Origin: Microbacterium sp. LWH11-1.2
Lineage (GTDB): Bacteria > Actinomycetota > Actinomycetes > Actinomycetales > Microbacteriaceae
Length of the DNA: 64,000 nucleotides
Direction: 5' to 3'
Assembly (NCBI RefSeq): GCF_038397745.1
Contig: NZ_CP151636.1
Location: forward strand, 2,790,001 to 2,854,000
The translations under genes and the position numbers were made by a program. The notes under the pieces were generated by a model, which was given only the letters and a program-made list of their open reading frames with translations, made no database searches and was not told the origin of the DNA. Below, in pieces: positions 54,834 through 64,000 of the stretch (positions within the stretch are counted from its first letter, which is position 1; each line of letters starts with the position of its first letter).

Positions 54834-55633
54834 CTCCCAAGCCGTACACGCACAAGGATGCCGTGGCTTATCGCCCTCTCGACTGGACGGGTGTGCACCC
54901 GCCCGCGTTCCCCGCGGTGCCCGAGCACGTCGCCATCGTCATGGACGGCAACGGCCGCTGGGCGAACCGCCGCGGCCTGAACCGTGTCGAGGGACACAAG
55001 GCCGGCGAGGAGGTGCTCCTCGACGTCGTCGCGGGCGCGATCCAGGCCGGAGTGAAGCACCTGTCCGTGTACGCGTTCTCGACCGAGAACTGGGCGCGCT
55101 CTCCCGAGGAGGTGCGCTTCCTCATGGGGTACAACCGCGATGTGCTGCACCGCCGACGTGACCAGCTGAACGAGTGGGGCGTGCGGGTGCGCTGGGCCGG
55201 ACGGAAGCCGCGGCTGTGGGGCAGCGTCATCAAGGAGCTGCAGTACGCCGAGCAGCTCACCAAGGGCAATGACGTGCTGACTCTCACGATGTGCGTCAAC
55301 TACGGCGGTCGGATCGAGCTCGTCGATGCGATGCGCTCGATCGCAGCCGATGTCGCCGCGGGCAGGGTGAAGCCGAACGCGATCAGCGAGAAGATGATCC
55401 GGCGCCACCTCTACGTTCCCGACATGCCCGACGTCGACCTCTTCGTGCGGAGCTCGGGGGAGCAGCGCACCTCGAACTTCCTGCTGTGGGAGTCGGCGTA
55501 CGCGGAGATGGTGTTCCTCGACACGCTCTGGCCCGACTTCTCCCGCGAGGAGCTGTGGCGCGCGATCAGCATCTACCTGTCGCGGGACCGCCGCTTCGGA
55601 GGAGCCGTCGACGCTCCCGACGCGACAGCCTGA
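54830..55633 (+). CDS. uppS: Isoprenyl (undecaprenyl) diphosphate synthase
   Basis: A 267-residue cis-prenyltransferase that makes the polyprenyl carrier for cell-wall synthesis. The catalytic Asp39 is in [10 protein letters not shown], followed by [24 protein letters not shown], and the C-terminal [20 protein letters not shown] motif. GTG at 54830 overlaps the recO stop and follows GGAGAAGGAGCAC. The last 61 bases overlap, in antisense, the 3' end of the kinase gene at 55573. Confidence 0.95.
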   Translation: MTPKPYTHKDAVAYRPLDWTGVHPPAFPAVPEHVAIVMDGNGRWANRRGLNRVEGHKAGEEVLLDVVAGAIQAGVKHLSVYAFSTENWARSPEEVRFLMGYNRDVLHRRRDQLNEWGVRVRWAGRKPRLWGSVIKELQYAEQLTKGNDVLTLTMCVNYGGRIELVDAMRSIAADVAAGRVKPNAISEKMIRRHLYVPDMPDVDLFVRSSGEQRTSNFLLWESAYAEMVFLDTLWPDFSREELWRAISIYLSRDRRFGGAVDAPDATA

Positions 55634-56184
55634 GCGCGGAGCCACTTCTCCGTCTCCCGAGGATGGCGCAGGCGCACGATCGTGAGATGCGGGAAGTGCT
55701 CGATGACACCGGGCATGCGCTCCGCCCATTTGTGCAACGTGTTCGTCTGCCAGAGCAGGATGTTCTCCTCCGGCTCGCCGCGCCACATCTGCCATATCGG
55801 CTTCTCCACGTTCCCGTTCCACAGCGGGGTACGCAGGATGCCGCGGGCGAGGGTGCGGCGCAGCAGCCGTGAACGCACCACGCGGTACGGGTAGTCCAGC
55901 CAGACGACGAGCTGCGCGCGCGGCGGGAGGACCTCGTCGGTCCCCTTGCTCGTGTACTGCCACTCCGTGACCCAGCGATCCTCGGCCGCGAACGCGCGCA
56001 CGTCGTCGAGGAACTCCGGTCGCGGCGTCCAGTTCGGCCCGTGGAACAGTGCGTCGATCTCGACGTGCCGCAGGCCCCACGCGTCGCCGATCCGCCCGGC
56101 GAGGGTCGTCTTGCCCGACCCGGACACTCCCGCGATCAGCACGCGCTCCGGCCTGAGAGGCAGCGGATCGTCGGCGGAGAGCAT
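55573..56184 (-). CDS. P-loop kinase-like AAA protein (FlaR/topology-modulation type)
   Basis: A 203-residue NTPase with Walker A GVSGSGKT (19-26) near the start and the [17 protein letters not shown] segment typical of small adenylate-kinase-like proteins labelled topology modulation protein. [16 protein letters not shown] matches the family's arginine helix. A phosphotransferase of unknown substrate. Its 3' end overlaps the end of uppS by 61 bases on the other strand. A TAGGAT box sits six bases before the ATG. Confidence 0.85.
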   Translation of the reverse strand: MLSADDPLPLRPERVLIAGVSGSGKTTLAGRIGDAWGLRHVEIDALFHGPNWTPRPEFLDDVRAFAAEDRWVTEWQYTSKGTDEVLPPRAQLVVWLDYPYRVVRSRLLRRTLARGILRTPLWNGNVEKPIWQMWRGEPEENILLWQTNTLHKWAERMPGVIEHFPHLTIVRLRHPRETEKWLRAQAVASGASTAPPKRRSRDR

Positions 56185-56190
56185 CCGGAA

Positions 56191-56196
56191 ATCCTA
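56191..56196 (-). promoter_or_regulatory. -10 box of the P-loop kinase gene
   Basis: TAGGAT on the minus strand ends six bases before the ATG at 56184, fitting leaderless transcription. Confidence 0.5.
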
Positions 56197-56210
56197 TCGA
56201 TCGCGGGGAT

Positions 56211-56252
56211 TCGTCGCGCTCCTCGATTCCTGAGCGAGGAGCGCAGCGACGA
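56211..56252. repeat. Imperfect long palindrome in a divergent promoter region
   Basis: TCGTCGC-GCTCCTCG pairs with CGAGGAGC-GCAGCGACGA around ATTCCTGAG. It is followed by GACGAAGGGC, a motif style I recall from repeated intergenic elements of Microbacteriaceae. It lies between the starts of the kinase gene and the DsbA-like gene, where a terminator is not expected. Confidence 0.5.
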
Positions 56253-56300
56253 GACGAAGGGCGCTCCGGAACCGCGAGATCCGGAATAGCTCACAGAACC

Positions 56301-57011
56301 ATGCGGTTGGATGAAGGTGTGAGCGAACCCATCTCCATCGACATCTGGTCCGACATCGCCTGCCCCTGGTGCTACATCGGCAAGCGCAACCTCGAGAAGG
56401 GCCTCGAAGCCGTCTCCGCCGACGACGACGCCCCGGAGGTCACCGTGACCTTCCACTCCTTCGAGCTCTCGCCCGACACCCCCGTCGACTTTGACGGCGA
56501 TGAGATCGACTTCCTGGCCGGACACAAGGGGATGCCGCGCGCGCAGGTCGAGCAGATGCTGTCGAACGTCACGGGCGTCGCGGCGAACGCGGGCCTCGAG
56601 TACCGTTTCGATCTCCTGCAGCACACCAACACCGTGAAGGCGCACGAGCTGCTCCACTTCGCGAAGGCCGAGGGCCTGCAGCACGCGATGGAGGAGCGCC
56701 TCATGTCCGCGTACTTCACCGAGGGCAAGCACGTCGGTCGCATCGACGACCTCGTCGAGCTCGCAGTCGAGGTCGGTCTCGACGCCGATCGGGCGCGCGA
56801 GGCGCTCGAGAGCGAGACGTACCTGCCGGCGGTCCGTCAGGACCAGGCGCAGGCGCAGGCCTACGGCATCCAGGGCGTGCCGTTCTTCGTGATCGACGGG
56901 CAGTACGGCATCTCGGGTGCGCAGCCGCCCGCAGCGTTCGAGAACGTGCTCCGCGATCTCTGGGCGAAGCGCGGAGAGACCGAGGACGAAGCAGCGGCCG
57001 TCCAGGCCTGA
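56301..57011 (+). CDS. DsbA family oxidoreductase (FrnE-like)
   Basis: A 236-residue thioredoxin-fold protein with CPWC at 21-24 (active site CxxC with Pro-Trp) and IDIWSD before it. The insertion domain and the C-terminal GIQGVPFFVIDGQYGISGAQPP (cis-Pro region) match the FrnE branch of 2-hydroxychromene-isomerase/DsbA-like proteins. FrnE relatives protect against oxidative stress in the cytosol. No signal peptide is seen. ATG at 56301 is used; GTG at 56319 just before SEPISIDIW is an alternative. Confidence 0.88.
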   Translation: MRLDEGVSEPISIDIWSDIACPWCYIGKRNLEKGLEAVSADDDAPEVTVTFHSFELSPDTPVDFDGDEIDFLAGHKGMPRAQVEQMLSNVTGVAANAGLEYRFDLLQHTNTVKAHELLHFAKAEGLQHAMEERLMSAYFTEGKHVGRIDDLVELAVEVGLDADRAREALESETYLPAVRQDQAQAQAYGIQGVPFFVIDGQYGISGAQPPAAFENVLRDLWAKRGETEDEAAAVQA

Positions 57012-57028
57012 GGCACCTTTCTGATACC

Positions 57029-57059
57029 GAGGCGGCGCGAGCTCTGCTCCCGCCGCCTC
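57029..57059. terminator. Bidirectional hairpin terminator
   Basis: GAGGCGGCG (57029-57037) pairs with CGCCGCCTC (57051-57059) between the convergent DsbA-like and phosphoesterase genes; ATCTGTCT follows on the plus strand. Confidence 0.6.
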
Positions 57060-57075
57060 GATCTGTCTCGGGGTG

Positions 57076-58272
57076 TCAGAGGCGCTCCTGCTTCGGGGCG
57101 AGGGGGAGCGGTTCCATGGGCTGGTCGTCGGCGGTGAGGTCGATGCCGAGGTCGCGGGCATAGACGACGCGAGTGGCGATCGACACGTCCTCGCCCGCCT
57201 CCGTGAGTTCGAACACGCGACCGCCGCGCATGCGGTTGCGCTCCTCTCCGTCGAGACCGTACGCACCGAAGCCGGCGCCCGGCGCGTATCCCAGCAGGAC
57301 ACCGTAGTAGTCGCCCACGTAGTCGTTGATGTGGTCGTGCCCGACGAACACGCCCTTCACGTCGCCGCGCTCGAGGATCGCGTTGAACATGCCCGAGTTG
57401 AACGGACCGGGGCACTCGTCCTCGTTCCTCTCGCCGACGATGCCGTGCCGGGCCTGGCCGCGTGCGGCGTCCGCCTCCGTGCGGGTGTCAACGCCTCCCC
57501 ACCACATGAAGCGGTGCTCCCACAGGGCGATGTGCAGGAACATGAGACCGGGCAGCTTCGTTCCGCGGCGCTTCTCGAGCTCCTGCGACTGCTGGCGATA
57601 CCACGCGACCTGATCCATGCGCAGCCAGTCCCAGGTCGGATAGCCGGCGAAGTCCTGGCCGTTCAACGCGTCGGGGGCGTAGCGGCCGGAGTCCATCAAC
57701 CACAGCGCGAACGCCGCGCGGTTCTTCTTCGCCGACGAGGCGATCGTCGCGATCGTGTTGCTCGTGCCCGTCACGCCTCGGGTGTTCTCGGCATTCATGT
57801 TGTAGTCGTACGACCGGTAGATCGCCAGCATCCCCGCCTCGTCGACGCCCGACTCGGGCAGCGAGTCCTCGTCGTGATTGCCGAAGGTGACCGCCCAGGG
57901 GATCTGTCGGGCCTCCATCGGCCAGACGACGTTGTTGATCGCCTGCTTCACGGCGAGCCGCGTCTCGCATCCTCCGGTGATGACGTCGCCGTTGATGACG
58001 ACGAAGTCCGGCGCCTCCTGATCGAGCACCTTCTCGATCAGCTCCACCGTGCGGCGGTCGGTGAGCTCGTCGTCCTGCGTGTCGTTGAACTGCACCACCT
58101 TGAAGGTGCCGTCCGCACGGAACTGCAGCCGTCCTGCCTTGCCGGGCTTCATCTGAGGGGACGGCGAAGCCGCGTTCGCCGGCGGGGTGCCGAGCGGCAG
58201 AGCGGTGCCCAGAGCGCCGAGCGCTCCGGCAGTGAGGACGGTTCGCCGGCTGATCGGCAGTCGGTCGGGCAT
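57076..58272 (-). CDS. Tat-exported calcineurin-like metallophosphoesterase
   Basis: A 398-residue exported phosphatase. The N-terminus has a twin-arginine signal (SRRTVLTAGALGALG) with cleavage likely after NAA at about 35. The catalytic domain shows NGDVITGG (metal motif), FGNHDED, GHDH near residue 320 and a first motif FNDTQDD, where the usual Asp-x-His is Asp-x-Gln. Export by Tat fits a protein that folds with metal in the cytoplasm. A secreted phosphatase or phosphodiesterase for phosphate scavenging is plausible. Confidence 0.88.
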   Translation of the reverse strand: MPDRLPISRRTVLTAGALGALGTALPLGTPPANAASPSPQMKPGKAGRLQFRADGTFKVVQFNDTQDDELTDRRTVELIEKVLDQEAPDFVVINGDVITGGCETRLAVKQAINNVVWPMEARQIPWAVTFGNHDEDSLPESGVDEAGMLAIYRSYDYNMNAENTRGVTGTSNTIATIASSAKKNRAAFALWLMDSGRYAPDALNGQDFAGYPTWDWLRMDQVAWYRQQSQELEKRRGTKLPGLMFLHIALWEHRFMWWGGVDTRTEADAARGQARHGIVGERNEDECPGPFNSGMFNAILERGDVKGVFVGHDHINDYVGDYYGVLLGYAPGAGFGAYGLDGEERNRMRGGRVFELTEAGEDVSIATRVVYARDLGIDLTADDQPMEPLPLAPKQERL

Positions 58273-58379
58273 GGTCGGTCTCCTTCGTCTTCCGGCGGAT
58301 TCGCCGCGGAGAGACTAAGGACCAGGGGTGGCGTCGTGGCGACCAGCAGGTGAACGGATCCCGGTGGAGCTGCGCCTCC

Positions 58380-58421
58380 CGGGCGGGTGCTCGGGTGACG
58401 CGCAGGTGAACGACCCGCCCG
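58380..58421 (-). terminator. Hairpin after the glutathione peroxidase gene
   Basis: CGGGCGGGT (58380-58388) pairs with ACCCGCCCG (58413-58421), ten bases beyond the minus-strand stop. No U tract is visible, and two copies of GCAGGTGAACG lie nearby. Confidence 0.5.
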
Positions 58422-58430
58422 TCGAGCGGT

Positions 58431-58925
58431 CTAGCGGGTCAGGGCCGCTTCGATCGCGCTGACGATCTCGGGGGCGTCCGGCTTCTGCTTCGGGCGGAAG
58501 CGCAGGACCTCGCCGTCGGGCAGCACGAGGAACTTCTCGAAGTTCCACTCGACGCGGCCCGCCTTGCCGCCGGCATCCGGGGCCTCCTTGAGCGCCTTGT
58601 AGAGCTCGGAGGCGTTCTTGCCGTTCACCTTGACCTTGTCGTTCACCGGGAACGAGACCCCGTAGGTCGTGGAGCAGAACTCGAGGATCTCGTCGACGGA
58701 CCCCGGCTCCTGCCCGAAGAACTGGTTGCACGGGAAGCCCACGACGCTGAAGCCGCGGTCGCCGTAGAGGCGCTGCAGCTCCTCGAGCTGCTCGTACTGC
58801 GGGGTGAGGCCGCACTTCGAGGCGACGTTCACCACCAGCACCACATCGGCACCGAGGTCGTCGAGAGTCTTCTCGTTGCCCTGGGCGTCGGTGAAGGGGA
58901 TCGAACGGAGCGCAGAGTCGGTCAT
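58431..58925 (-). CDS. Glutathione peroxidase family protein
   Basis: A 164-residue thiol peroxidase. The catalytic site is ASKCGLTPQY with Cys38 (cysteine, not selenocysteine), followed by GFPCNQFFGQEPG and the WNFEKFLV stretch. Actinobacteria lack glutathione, so thioredoxin is the likely reductant. It detoxifies hydroperoxides in the cytosol. ATG at 58925 is supported by a TAAGCT box six bases upstream; an in-frame GTG at 58931 would lie inside the spacer. Confidence 0.93.
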   Translation of the reverse strand: MTDSALRSIPFTDAQGNEKTLDDLGADVVLVVNVASKCGLTPQYEQLEELQRLYGDRGFSVVGFPCNQFFGQEPGSVDEILEFCSTTYGVSFPVNDKVKVNGKNASELYKALKEAPDAGGKAGRVEWNFEKFLVLPDGEVLRFRPKQKPDAPEIVSAIEAALTR

Positions 58926-58931
58926 ATTCAC

Positions 58932-58937
58932 AGCTTA
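58932..58937 (-). promoter_or_regulatory. -10 box of the glutathione peroxidase gene
   Basis: TAAGCT on the minus strand ends six bases before the ATG at 58925, fitting leaderless transcription. Confidence 0.5.
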
Positions 58938-58984
58938 GGTCGCAGCATCCGCACCGGCTCCGCGTCTGGGAGAATGGAGGGGAC

Positions 58985-60160
58985 ATGACTCTCGCCACCG
59001 CCCCCGCCCGCCCTCTTCGCATCGGTCCGATCGATCTCGACGTGCCGGTCGTCCTCGCGCCCATGGCGGGGATCACGAACACCGCGTTCCGACGCCTGTG
59101 CCGCGAGTACGGCGCGGGGCTGTACGTCAGCGAGATGATCACGTCGCGGGCGCTGGTCGAGCGCAACGAGACCACGATGCGCCTGATCCAGCACCACGAG
59201 TCCGAGACGCCCCGCTCGATCCAGCTCTACGGCGTGGACCCGGCGACCATCGCCGAAGCCGTGCGCATCATCGTCGCCGAGGACCACGCCGATCACATCG
59301 ACCTGAACTTCGGATGCCCGGTGCCGAAGGTCACGCGCCGAGGCGGGGGAGCGGCGCTCCCGTGGAAGTCGAAGCTGTTCGCCGACATCGTCGACCAGGC
59401 CGTCAAGGCCGCAGGCTCCATCCCGCTGACGGTGAAGATGCGCAAGGGCATCGACCGCGACCACCTGACGTTCATCGAGGCCGGGCGCGCCGCCGAGGAC
59501 GCCGGTGCTGCCGCTGTCGCGCTCCACGCCCGCACGGCGGGCGAGTTCTATTCGGGGCACGCCGACTGGAACGCGATCGGCGAGCTCAAGCAGGCGGTCA
59601 CGAGCATCCCGGTGCTCGGCAACGGCGACATCTGGTCGGCCGAAGACGCCGTGCGCATGATGGCGCAGACCGACTGCGACGGCGTCGTGGTCGGACGCGG
59701 GTGTCTCGGCCGTCCCTGGCTCTTCGGCGACCTGGCCGCCGCCTTCGGCGCGGGCCCCGCGACGAGCTCGGGGACCGGCCATGTGGTCGACGCGACTCTC
59801 GGCTTCGTCGCGAACGCGTTCCGTCGGCACGCCCAGCTGCTGGTGGAGTTCTTCGACGAGGAGGATCGCGGCTGCCGCGACATCCGCAAGCACGTCTCCT
59901 GGTACTTCAAGGGCTATCCGGTCGGCGGAGACATCCGCACCGGACTCGCCACCGCATCCAGCCTCGCGGAGATCGACGACCTGCTCGGCCGACTCGACCA
60001 CACCGCGCCGTACCCGGGTGCCGACGCGGAGGGCCAGCGCGGACGCGCCGGTCACCCGAAGCGCACGGCCCTGCCGGACAAGTGGCTGGAGTCGCGGGAG
60101 ATCGAGTCGTCGGCCTCCGAGATGATGCGTGGAGCGGAGATCGAGAACAGTGGTGGCTGA
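58985..60160 (+). CDS. dusB: tRNA-dihydrouridine synthase
   Basis: A 391-residue flavoenzyme that reduces uridines in tRNA D-loops. FMN barrel motifs: APMAGITNTAFRRLCREYGAG at the start, the catalytic Cys in NFGCPVPKVTRRGGGAALP, KMRKGID, and GNGDIWSAEDA near the C-terminal phosphate site. The DusB-type C-terminal helical domain follows. First of a dusB-dgt-dnaG run conserved in actinobacteria. The stop overlaps the dgt start by 11 bases. Confidence 0.94.
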   Translation: MTLATAPARPLRIGPIDLDVPVVLAPMAGITNTAFRRLCREYGAGLYVSEMITSRALVERNETTMRLIQHHESETPRSIQLYGVDPATIAEAVRIIVAEDHADHIDLNFGCPVPKVTRRGGGAALPWKSKLFADIVDQAVKAAGSIPLTVKMRKGIDRDHLTFIEAGRAAEDAGAAAVALHARTAGEFYSGHADWNAIGELKQAVTSIPVLGNGDIWSAEDAVRMMAQTDCDGVVVGRGCLGRPWLFGDLAAAFGAGPATSSGTGHVVDATLGFVANAFRRHAQLLVEFFDEEDRGCRDIRKHVSWYFKGYPVGGDIRTGLATASSLAEIDDLLGRLDHTAPYPGADAEGQRGRAGHPKRTALPDKWLESREIESSASEMMRGAEIENSGG

Positions 60161-61535
60161 CCCTCAGGCCGGTGTGCGCGCCGACGGCTACGACGCCCGC
60201 GACGCCGAGCGCTTCTTCGCCGAGACGCACCGATCCGAGCGCGACGACTTCGCGCGCGACCGCGCCCGTGTGCTGCACTCGGCGGCGCTCCGCCGTCTCG
60301 CCGCGAAGACCCAGGTCCTGAGCCCAGCGAGCACCGCCGACTTCGCGCGCAACCGCCTGACCCACTCGCTCGAGGTCGCCCAGGTCGGACGCGAGCTCGC
60401 CACGGCCCTCGGCGTCTCCGCCGATGTGGTCGACACGGCCTGCCTGAGCCACGACCTCGGACACCCGCCGTTCGGGCACAACGGCGAGCGCGCGCTCAAC
60501 GAGTGGGCCGAGCACATCGGGGGGTTCGAGGGCAATGCCCAGTCCCTCCGCATCCTGACCCGGCTCGAGGCGAAGGTCCTCGACGACGACGACCACTCCG
60601 TCGGACTCAACCTCACCAGGGCCAGCCTCGACGCGACCTGCAAGTACCCCTGGACGGTCGACAGTCCGGTCCCGGACCCGGGCGGTCGACTCAAGTTCGG
60701 CGTGTATCCCGAGGACGAGGCCGTGTTCCGGTGGATGCGCGAGGGTGCGCCCGGTCGCCTCCGCTGCATCGAGGCCGAGATCATGGATCTCTCCGACGAC
60801 ATCGCGTACTCCGTGCACGATTTCGAGGACGCGATCGTCAACGGCTACGTCGACGTCGCGCAGCTCGCGGATCCGCGCGGACACGATGCTCTCGTCGGCC
60901 GTATCCAGCAGTGGGTGGGCTACGACTTCACCCGTGACGAGCTCGCCGACGCCCTCTATCGTCTGGCCTCGCAGTCGATGTGGCTCCCGTCCTTCGACCG
61001 GTCGCGGCAGGCGCTCGCCCGTCTGAAGAACCTGACCAGCGATCTGATCGGCCGCTTCGCGCGCGCCTCCGTCTCGGCGACCCGCGACGCCTACGGGGGA
61101 AGCCATCTCGTGCGCTACAACGCTCACGTCGTCGTGCCCCGTGTCGTGGAGGCCGAGATCGCGGTGCTCAAGGGCATCATGGGCCAGGCGATCGTCACGA
61201 TCGACGCGCGCAAGGGCGTCTACAAGGAGCAGCGGCGCGTGCTGAAGAGGCTCGCCGACTCGCTGTGGTCGACCGACGCCCTGTGGTCGGCGGGCGCCGA
61301 TGTGCTCGAACCCGCGTTCGCCGCCGACTTCGTCGCCGCGGTCGACGACGCCGAGCGCGCCCGCGTCGTGGTCGACCAGATCGCGAGCCTCACCGACCAG
61401 AGCGCGATCGACTGGCACAACCGTCTGGTGGGGGAGATCGACCCCGCCGAGGTCGGGATCTGGACGCCGCGGCACGCCCGTGCGCGCGCAGGCGCGCACG
61501 CCGAGAGGCGGCCCGTCGCCGAAGGGGTGGGCTGA
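60150..61535 (+). CDS. dgt: Deoxyguanosinetriphosphate triphosphohydrolase-like protein
   Basis: A 461-residue HD-superfamily dNTPase. The metal site is spread over [20 protein letters not shown] and [15 protein letters not shown] (HD pair), with a later Asp in [13 protein letters not shown]. It hydrolyses dGTP (or other dNTPs) to the nucleoside and triphosphate. GTG 60150 is used, with GGAGATC upstream; GTG 60153 is equally possible. Its stop shares a base with the dnaG start. Confidence 0.93.
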   Translation: MVADPQAGVRADGYDARDAERFFAETHRSERDDFARDRARVLHSAALRRLAAKTQVLSPASTADFARNRLTHSLEVAQVGRELATALGVSADVVDTACLSHDLGHPPFGHNGERALNEWAEHIGGFEGNAQSLRILTRLEAKVLDDDDHSVGLNLTRASLDATCKYPWTVDSPVPDPGGRLKFGVYPEDEAVFRWMREGAPGRLRCIEAEIMDLSDDIAYSVHDFEDAIVNGYVDVAQLADPRGHDALVGRIQQWVGYDFTRDELADALYRLASQSMWLPSFDRSRQALARLKNLTSDLIGRFARASVSATRDAYGGSHLVRYNAHVVVPRVVEAEIAVLKGIMGQAIVTIDARKGVYKEQRRVLKRLADSLWSTDALWSAGADVLEPAFAADFVAAVDDAERARVVVDQIASLTDQSAIDWHNRLVGEIDPAEVGIWTPRHARARAGAHAERRPVAEGVG

Positions 61536-63394
61536 TGCCCCGCATCCGGCAGGCCGACGTCGACGAGGTCAAGGCGCGCACGAACATCGCCGACATCGTC
61601 GGTGAGCGCGTGGCGCTGAAGTCGGCCGGGGTCGGATCGCTCAAGGGTCTGTGCCCCTTCCATGATGAGAAGAGCCCGAGCTTCCACGTGCGGCAGCAGG
61701 TCGGCTACTACCACTGCTTCGGCTGCGGCGAGTCGGGAGACGTCTACTCGTTCCTCCGCGAGATGGACCACGTCAGCTTCACGGAGGCCGTCGAGCGCCT
61801 GGCCGGCCGCATCGGGTACACGCTCCACTACGAAGACGGGGGAGCAGCCCCCGAGACCAGCGGACGCAGTCGCCTCTATGCCGCGAACACGGCCGCCGCG
61901 GAGTTCTTCCGCGCGCAGCTGCTCTCGCCGGACGCCGAGGCCGGTCGGCGGTTCCTGGGCGAACGCGGATTCGACGCCGGGGCCGCGGCGCACTTCGGTG
62001 TCGGCTTCGCTCCGCGCGGCTGGGACGGGATGCTCAAGGCTCTCACGGCGCAGGGCTTCACCCGTGAGGAGCTCGCCACGGCAGGTCTCGTCTCGACAGG
62101 ACAGCGCGGGGTCTACGACCGGTTCCGCGGGCGTCTGGTCTGGCCGATCCGCGATGTCTCCGGGCAGACGATCGGCTTCGGCGCCCGCAAGCTCTTCGAC
62201 GACGACCAGGGGCCGAAGTACCTGAACACGCCGGAGACCCCGATCTACAAGAAGGCGCAGGTGCTCTACGGGCTCGACCTCGCCAAGCGCGATATCTCGC
62301 GCGGAGATCCGCGCCGCGTGGTCGTGGTCGAGGGGTACACCGACGTCATGGCCTGCCATCTCGCCGGTCTCACGACGGCGATCGCGACGTGCGGCACCGC
62401 CTTCGGCACCGAGCACATCAAGGTGCTGCGCCGGGTGATGGGCGACGACAACGCCTCGGGCGAGGTCGTCTTCACGTTCGACGGTGACGAGGCCGGCCAG
62501 AAGGCGGCGCTGCGCGCGTTCACCGAGGACGACCGGTTCAACGCCCAGACCTTCGTGGCAGTCGCGCCGGACAGCCTCGATCCGTGCGATCTGCGACTGC
62601 AGCGAGGGGATGCCGCGGTGCGCGGGCTCATGGACGCCAAGGTGCCGATGTTCGAGTTCGCGATGGACCGGAAGCTGGGCGGCTTCGACCTCTCCACGGT
62701 CGAGGGTCGCGTCGGCGCGCTGCGTGCGGCCGCGCCCATCGTCGCCGAGATCAGGGACCGGCTGCTGCGCCCCGGGTACGAGCGCGTGCTGGCGCGTCGC
62801 CTCGGCATGGATCCCACCGAGGTGCACAGCGAGGTGGAACGTGCCGCGCGCGGTGCTTCGCAGCAGCCCGCGGCGCGGCGCGAGACGCCCCAGGCCGATC
62901 CGTCGACCGGTATCGCAGGCGTCGCGCCCGTCACCCTCGCGAGCCTGCCCCGGACGGCCGACGTCGCGGTCGAGCGCGATGCTCTGATGGGTGCCCTGCA
63001 GTACGGGCACCAGGTGGACCAGGATCTCCTGAACCGCGCCCTCGGCGCCCCGTTCCGGACACCGGGTCTCGACGCCGTGCGCGAGGCCGTGGCATCCGCT
63101 CCTGACCGCACGAGGGCGGGCTGGGTGACGGATGCCGTCAACGGCGTGCGCGAGCCCTACCGGTCCCTGGCCGGTGAGCTGCTGATGACGCCGTTCCCCG
63201 CCAGGAACGAGGAGGGTGCGGTCGCCTCGACGACCGATCTCGCCCGTCGTCTCATCCTCCGCCAGCTGGAGCGCGAGAAGCAGGAGCTGCTCGGCGCGGT
63301 GCAGCGGGTGCCCGCGGAGTCGGACGGCGGCCGCGCGCTGCGGATGCGTCTGAGAGACATCGACGCGGAGCGTCAGAGGTTCGCCGAGTCGTAA
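61535..63394 (+). CDS. dnaG: DNA primase
   Basis: A 619-residue primase that makes RNA primers for lagging-strand synthesis. Zinc-binding domain: [11 protein letters not shown] with Cys40 and His43, and CFGCG with Cys61 and Cys64; RNA polymerase core with VGYY and [10 protein letters not shown]; Toprim acidic motif [11 protein letters not shown] followed by [13 protein letters not shown]-terminal helicase-binding domain (about 450-619). The ATG overlaps the dgt stop by one base. Confidence 0.97.
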   Translation: MPRIRQADVDEVKARTNIADIVGERVALKSAGVGSLKGLCPFHDEKSPSFHVRQQVGYYHCFGCGESGDVYSFLREMDHVSFTEAVERLAGRIGYTLHYEDGGAAPETSGRSRLYAANTAAAEFFRAQLLSPDAEAGRRFLGERGFDAGAAAHFGVGFAPRGWDGMLKALTAQGFTREELATAGLVSTGQRGVYDRFRGRLVWPIRDVSGQTIGFGARKLFDDDQGPKYLNTPETPIYKKAQVLYGLDLAKRDISRGDPRRVVVVEGYTDVMACHLAGLTTAIATCGTAFGTEHIKVLRRVMGDDNASGEVVFTFDGDEAGQKAALRAFTEDDRFNAQTFVAVAPDSLDPCDLRLQRGDAAVRGLMDAKVPMFEFAMDRKLGGFDLSTVEGRVGALRAAAPIVAEIRDRLLRPGYERVLARRLGMDPTEVHSEVERAARGASQQPAARRETPQADPSTGIAGVAPVTLASLPRTADVAVERDALMGALQYGHQVDQDLLNRALGAPFRTPGLDAVREAVASAPDRTRAGWVTDAVNGVREPYRSLAGELLMTPFPARNEEGAVASTTDLARRLILRQLEREKQELLGAVQRVPAESDGGRALRMRLRDIDAERQRFAES

Positions 63395-63430
63395 CGCGCC
63401 CGCCGGGTCGGCAGAGGGCAGGATGGAGAC

Positions 63431-64000
63431 ATGTCCCGAAGGCCAGAATCCCAGAACGCGATCGAATGCTCGGATCTGGTGATCGACCGCATCGGGCACG
63501 GCACTCCCACCCGTGCCGTCGACGGTGTGACCTTCTCTCTCGCGCCGGGCGAGCTCATCTGCGTCGCCGGACCGACCGGTTCGGGGAAGTCCACCCTGGT
63601 CGCCGCCCTCGCGGGGTCGACCGACCCCTCGGTGCGCGTCGTCGGCGGAAGCGCCGTGGTCTGCGGCGTCGATGTGCGCAGGCCCGGTCGGAAGCACCGC
63701 ATCCTCACGTATCGCACCGGCTTCGTGCCTCAGGGTGCGGGTGCCGACCTGCCGCCCCGTCTCACCGTCAACGAGGTGATCGCCGAGCCGATCCTCATCC
63801 GGGAGCGCCGGGTCAACACGAAGGCGCTGTCGATCCGCGTCGCGACCCTGCTCGACGAGCTGCACCTTCCGCTCGGCACCGCAGCCAAGTTCCCGTACGA
63901 GCTCAGCGCCGGCATGCGTCAGCGCGTGGCGATCGCCCGATCGTTCATCCTGGAGCCGAAGGTGCTCATCGCCGACGAGGTGCTCGCGAACCTCGACCTG
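63431..64000 (+). CDS. ABC transporter ATP-binding protein (partial, cut by window edge)
   Basis: The first 190 residues of a P-loop ATPase. Walker A is GPTGSGKST, the signature is LSAGMRQRV, and Walker B is VLIADE followed by LANLD at the very end of the window. Before the P-loop, IECSDLVIDRIGHGTPTRAVDGVTF has the usual beta strand pattern of an importer-type domain. A peptide, nickel or other Dpp-type role is possible but cannot be decided from the fragment. GAGAC precedes the ATG. Confidence 0.85.
   Translation, partial: MSRRPESQNAIECSDLVIDRIGHGTPTRAVDGVTFSLAPGELICVAGPTGSGKSTLVAALAGSTDPSVRVVGGSAVVCGVDVRRPGRKHRILTYRTGFVPQGAGADLPPRLTVNEVIAEPILIRERRVNTKALSIRVATLLDELHLPLGTAAKFPYELSAGMRQRVAIARSFILEPKVLIADEVLANLDL

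Overview
The window is high-GC, densely packed actinobacterial chromosome. Gene content and order (lepA, hemW, hrcA-dnaJ-rsmE, phoH-ybeY-CBS protein-era, leuA, recO-uppS, dusB-dgt-dnaG), frequent GTG starts, ATGA stop/start overlaps and many likely leaderless promoters fit Microbacteriaceae, most likely Microbacterium; the species is an inference. No plasmid, prophage, IS element, CRISPR array or rRNA gene is visible. There is one tRNA gene, tRNA-Ala(GGC).

Layout. 1-9231: a catabolic locus with a divergent fused ABC ATPase, an M19 dipeptidase-like hydrolase, a family-5 substrate-binding lipoprotein, two permeases, an M24 'pita-bread' enzyme whose metal ligands are largely replaced (creatinase-like), an alpha/beta hydrolase and a tandem-domain Lrp/AsnC regulator. 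9228-16715: a small acidic protein, tRNA-Ala, a flavin-type oxidoreductase, two DUF3592-like membrane proteins, a Rossmann NAD(P)-binding protein, a secreted GH3 hexosaminidase, a conserved unknown, an App1-type phosphatase and a DedA protein. 16757-25102: pabB, leuS, comEA, a comEC interrupted by an in-frame amber codon, holA and rpsT. 25324-28637: a GH1 beta-glucosidase with an MFS exporter/importer, and an alpha/beta hydrolase. 28724-34430: a second, complete peptide-type ABC importer operon.

34671-47604 is core genome: lepA, two tandem DUF1990 genes, hemW, a type-B carboxylesterase, the CIRCE-controlled hrcA-dnaJ-rsmE set, a HIT protein, phoH, ybeY, a CBS-domain membrane protein and era. 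Between era and leuA sits an accessory block (47659-51308): an ECF-like sigma factor, a membrane protein with stop/start overlap, a secreted cysteine-containing protein, a quinone oxidoreductase and a lipoprotein. 51374-63394 returns to core genes: leuA with a Leu-codon leader peptide and attenuator-like hairpin, a TRIC-type channel, recO, uppS, a small P-loop kinase, a DsbA/FrnE protein, a Tat-exported phosphoesterase, glutathione peroxidase, dusB, dgt and dnaG. The window ends inside another ABC ATPase gene.

The points most worth a second look are the amber-split comEC, the leuA attenuator, the 1-9231 locus whose two hydrolases both depart from their family's metal-binding residues, the sigma-factor/secreted-protein block, the set of -10 boxes placed 6-9 bases before start codons, and a family of small palindromic repeats, one of which encodes the C-terminal tail of a protein.
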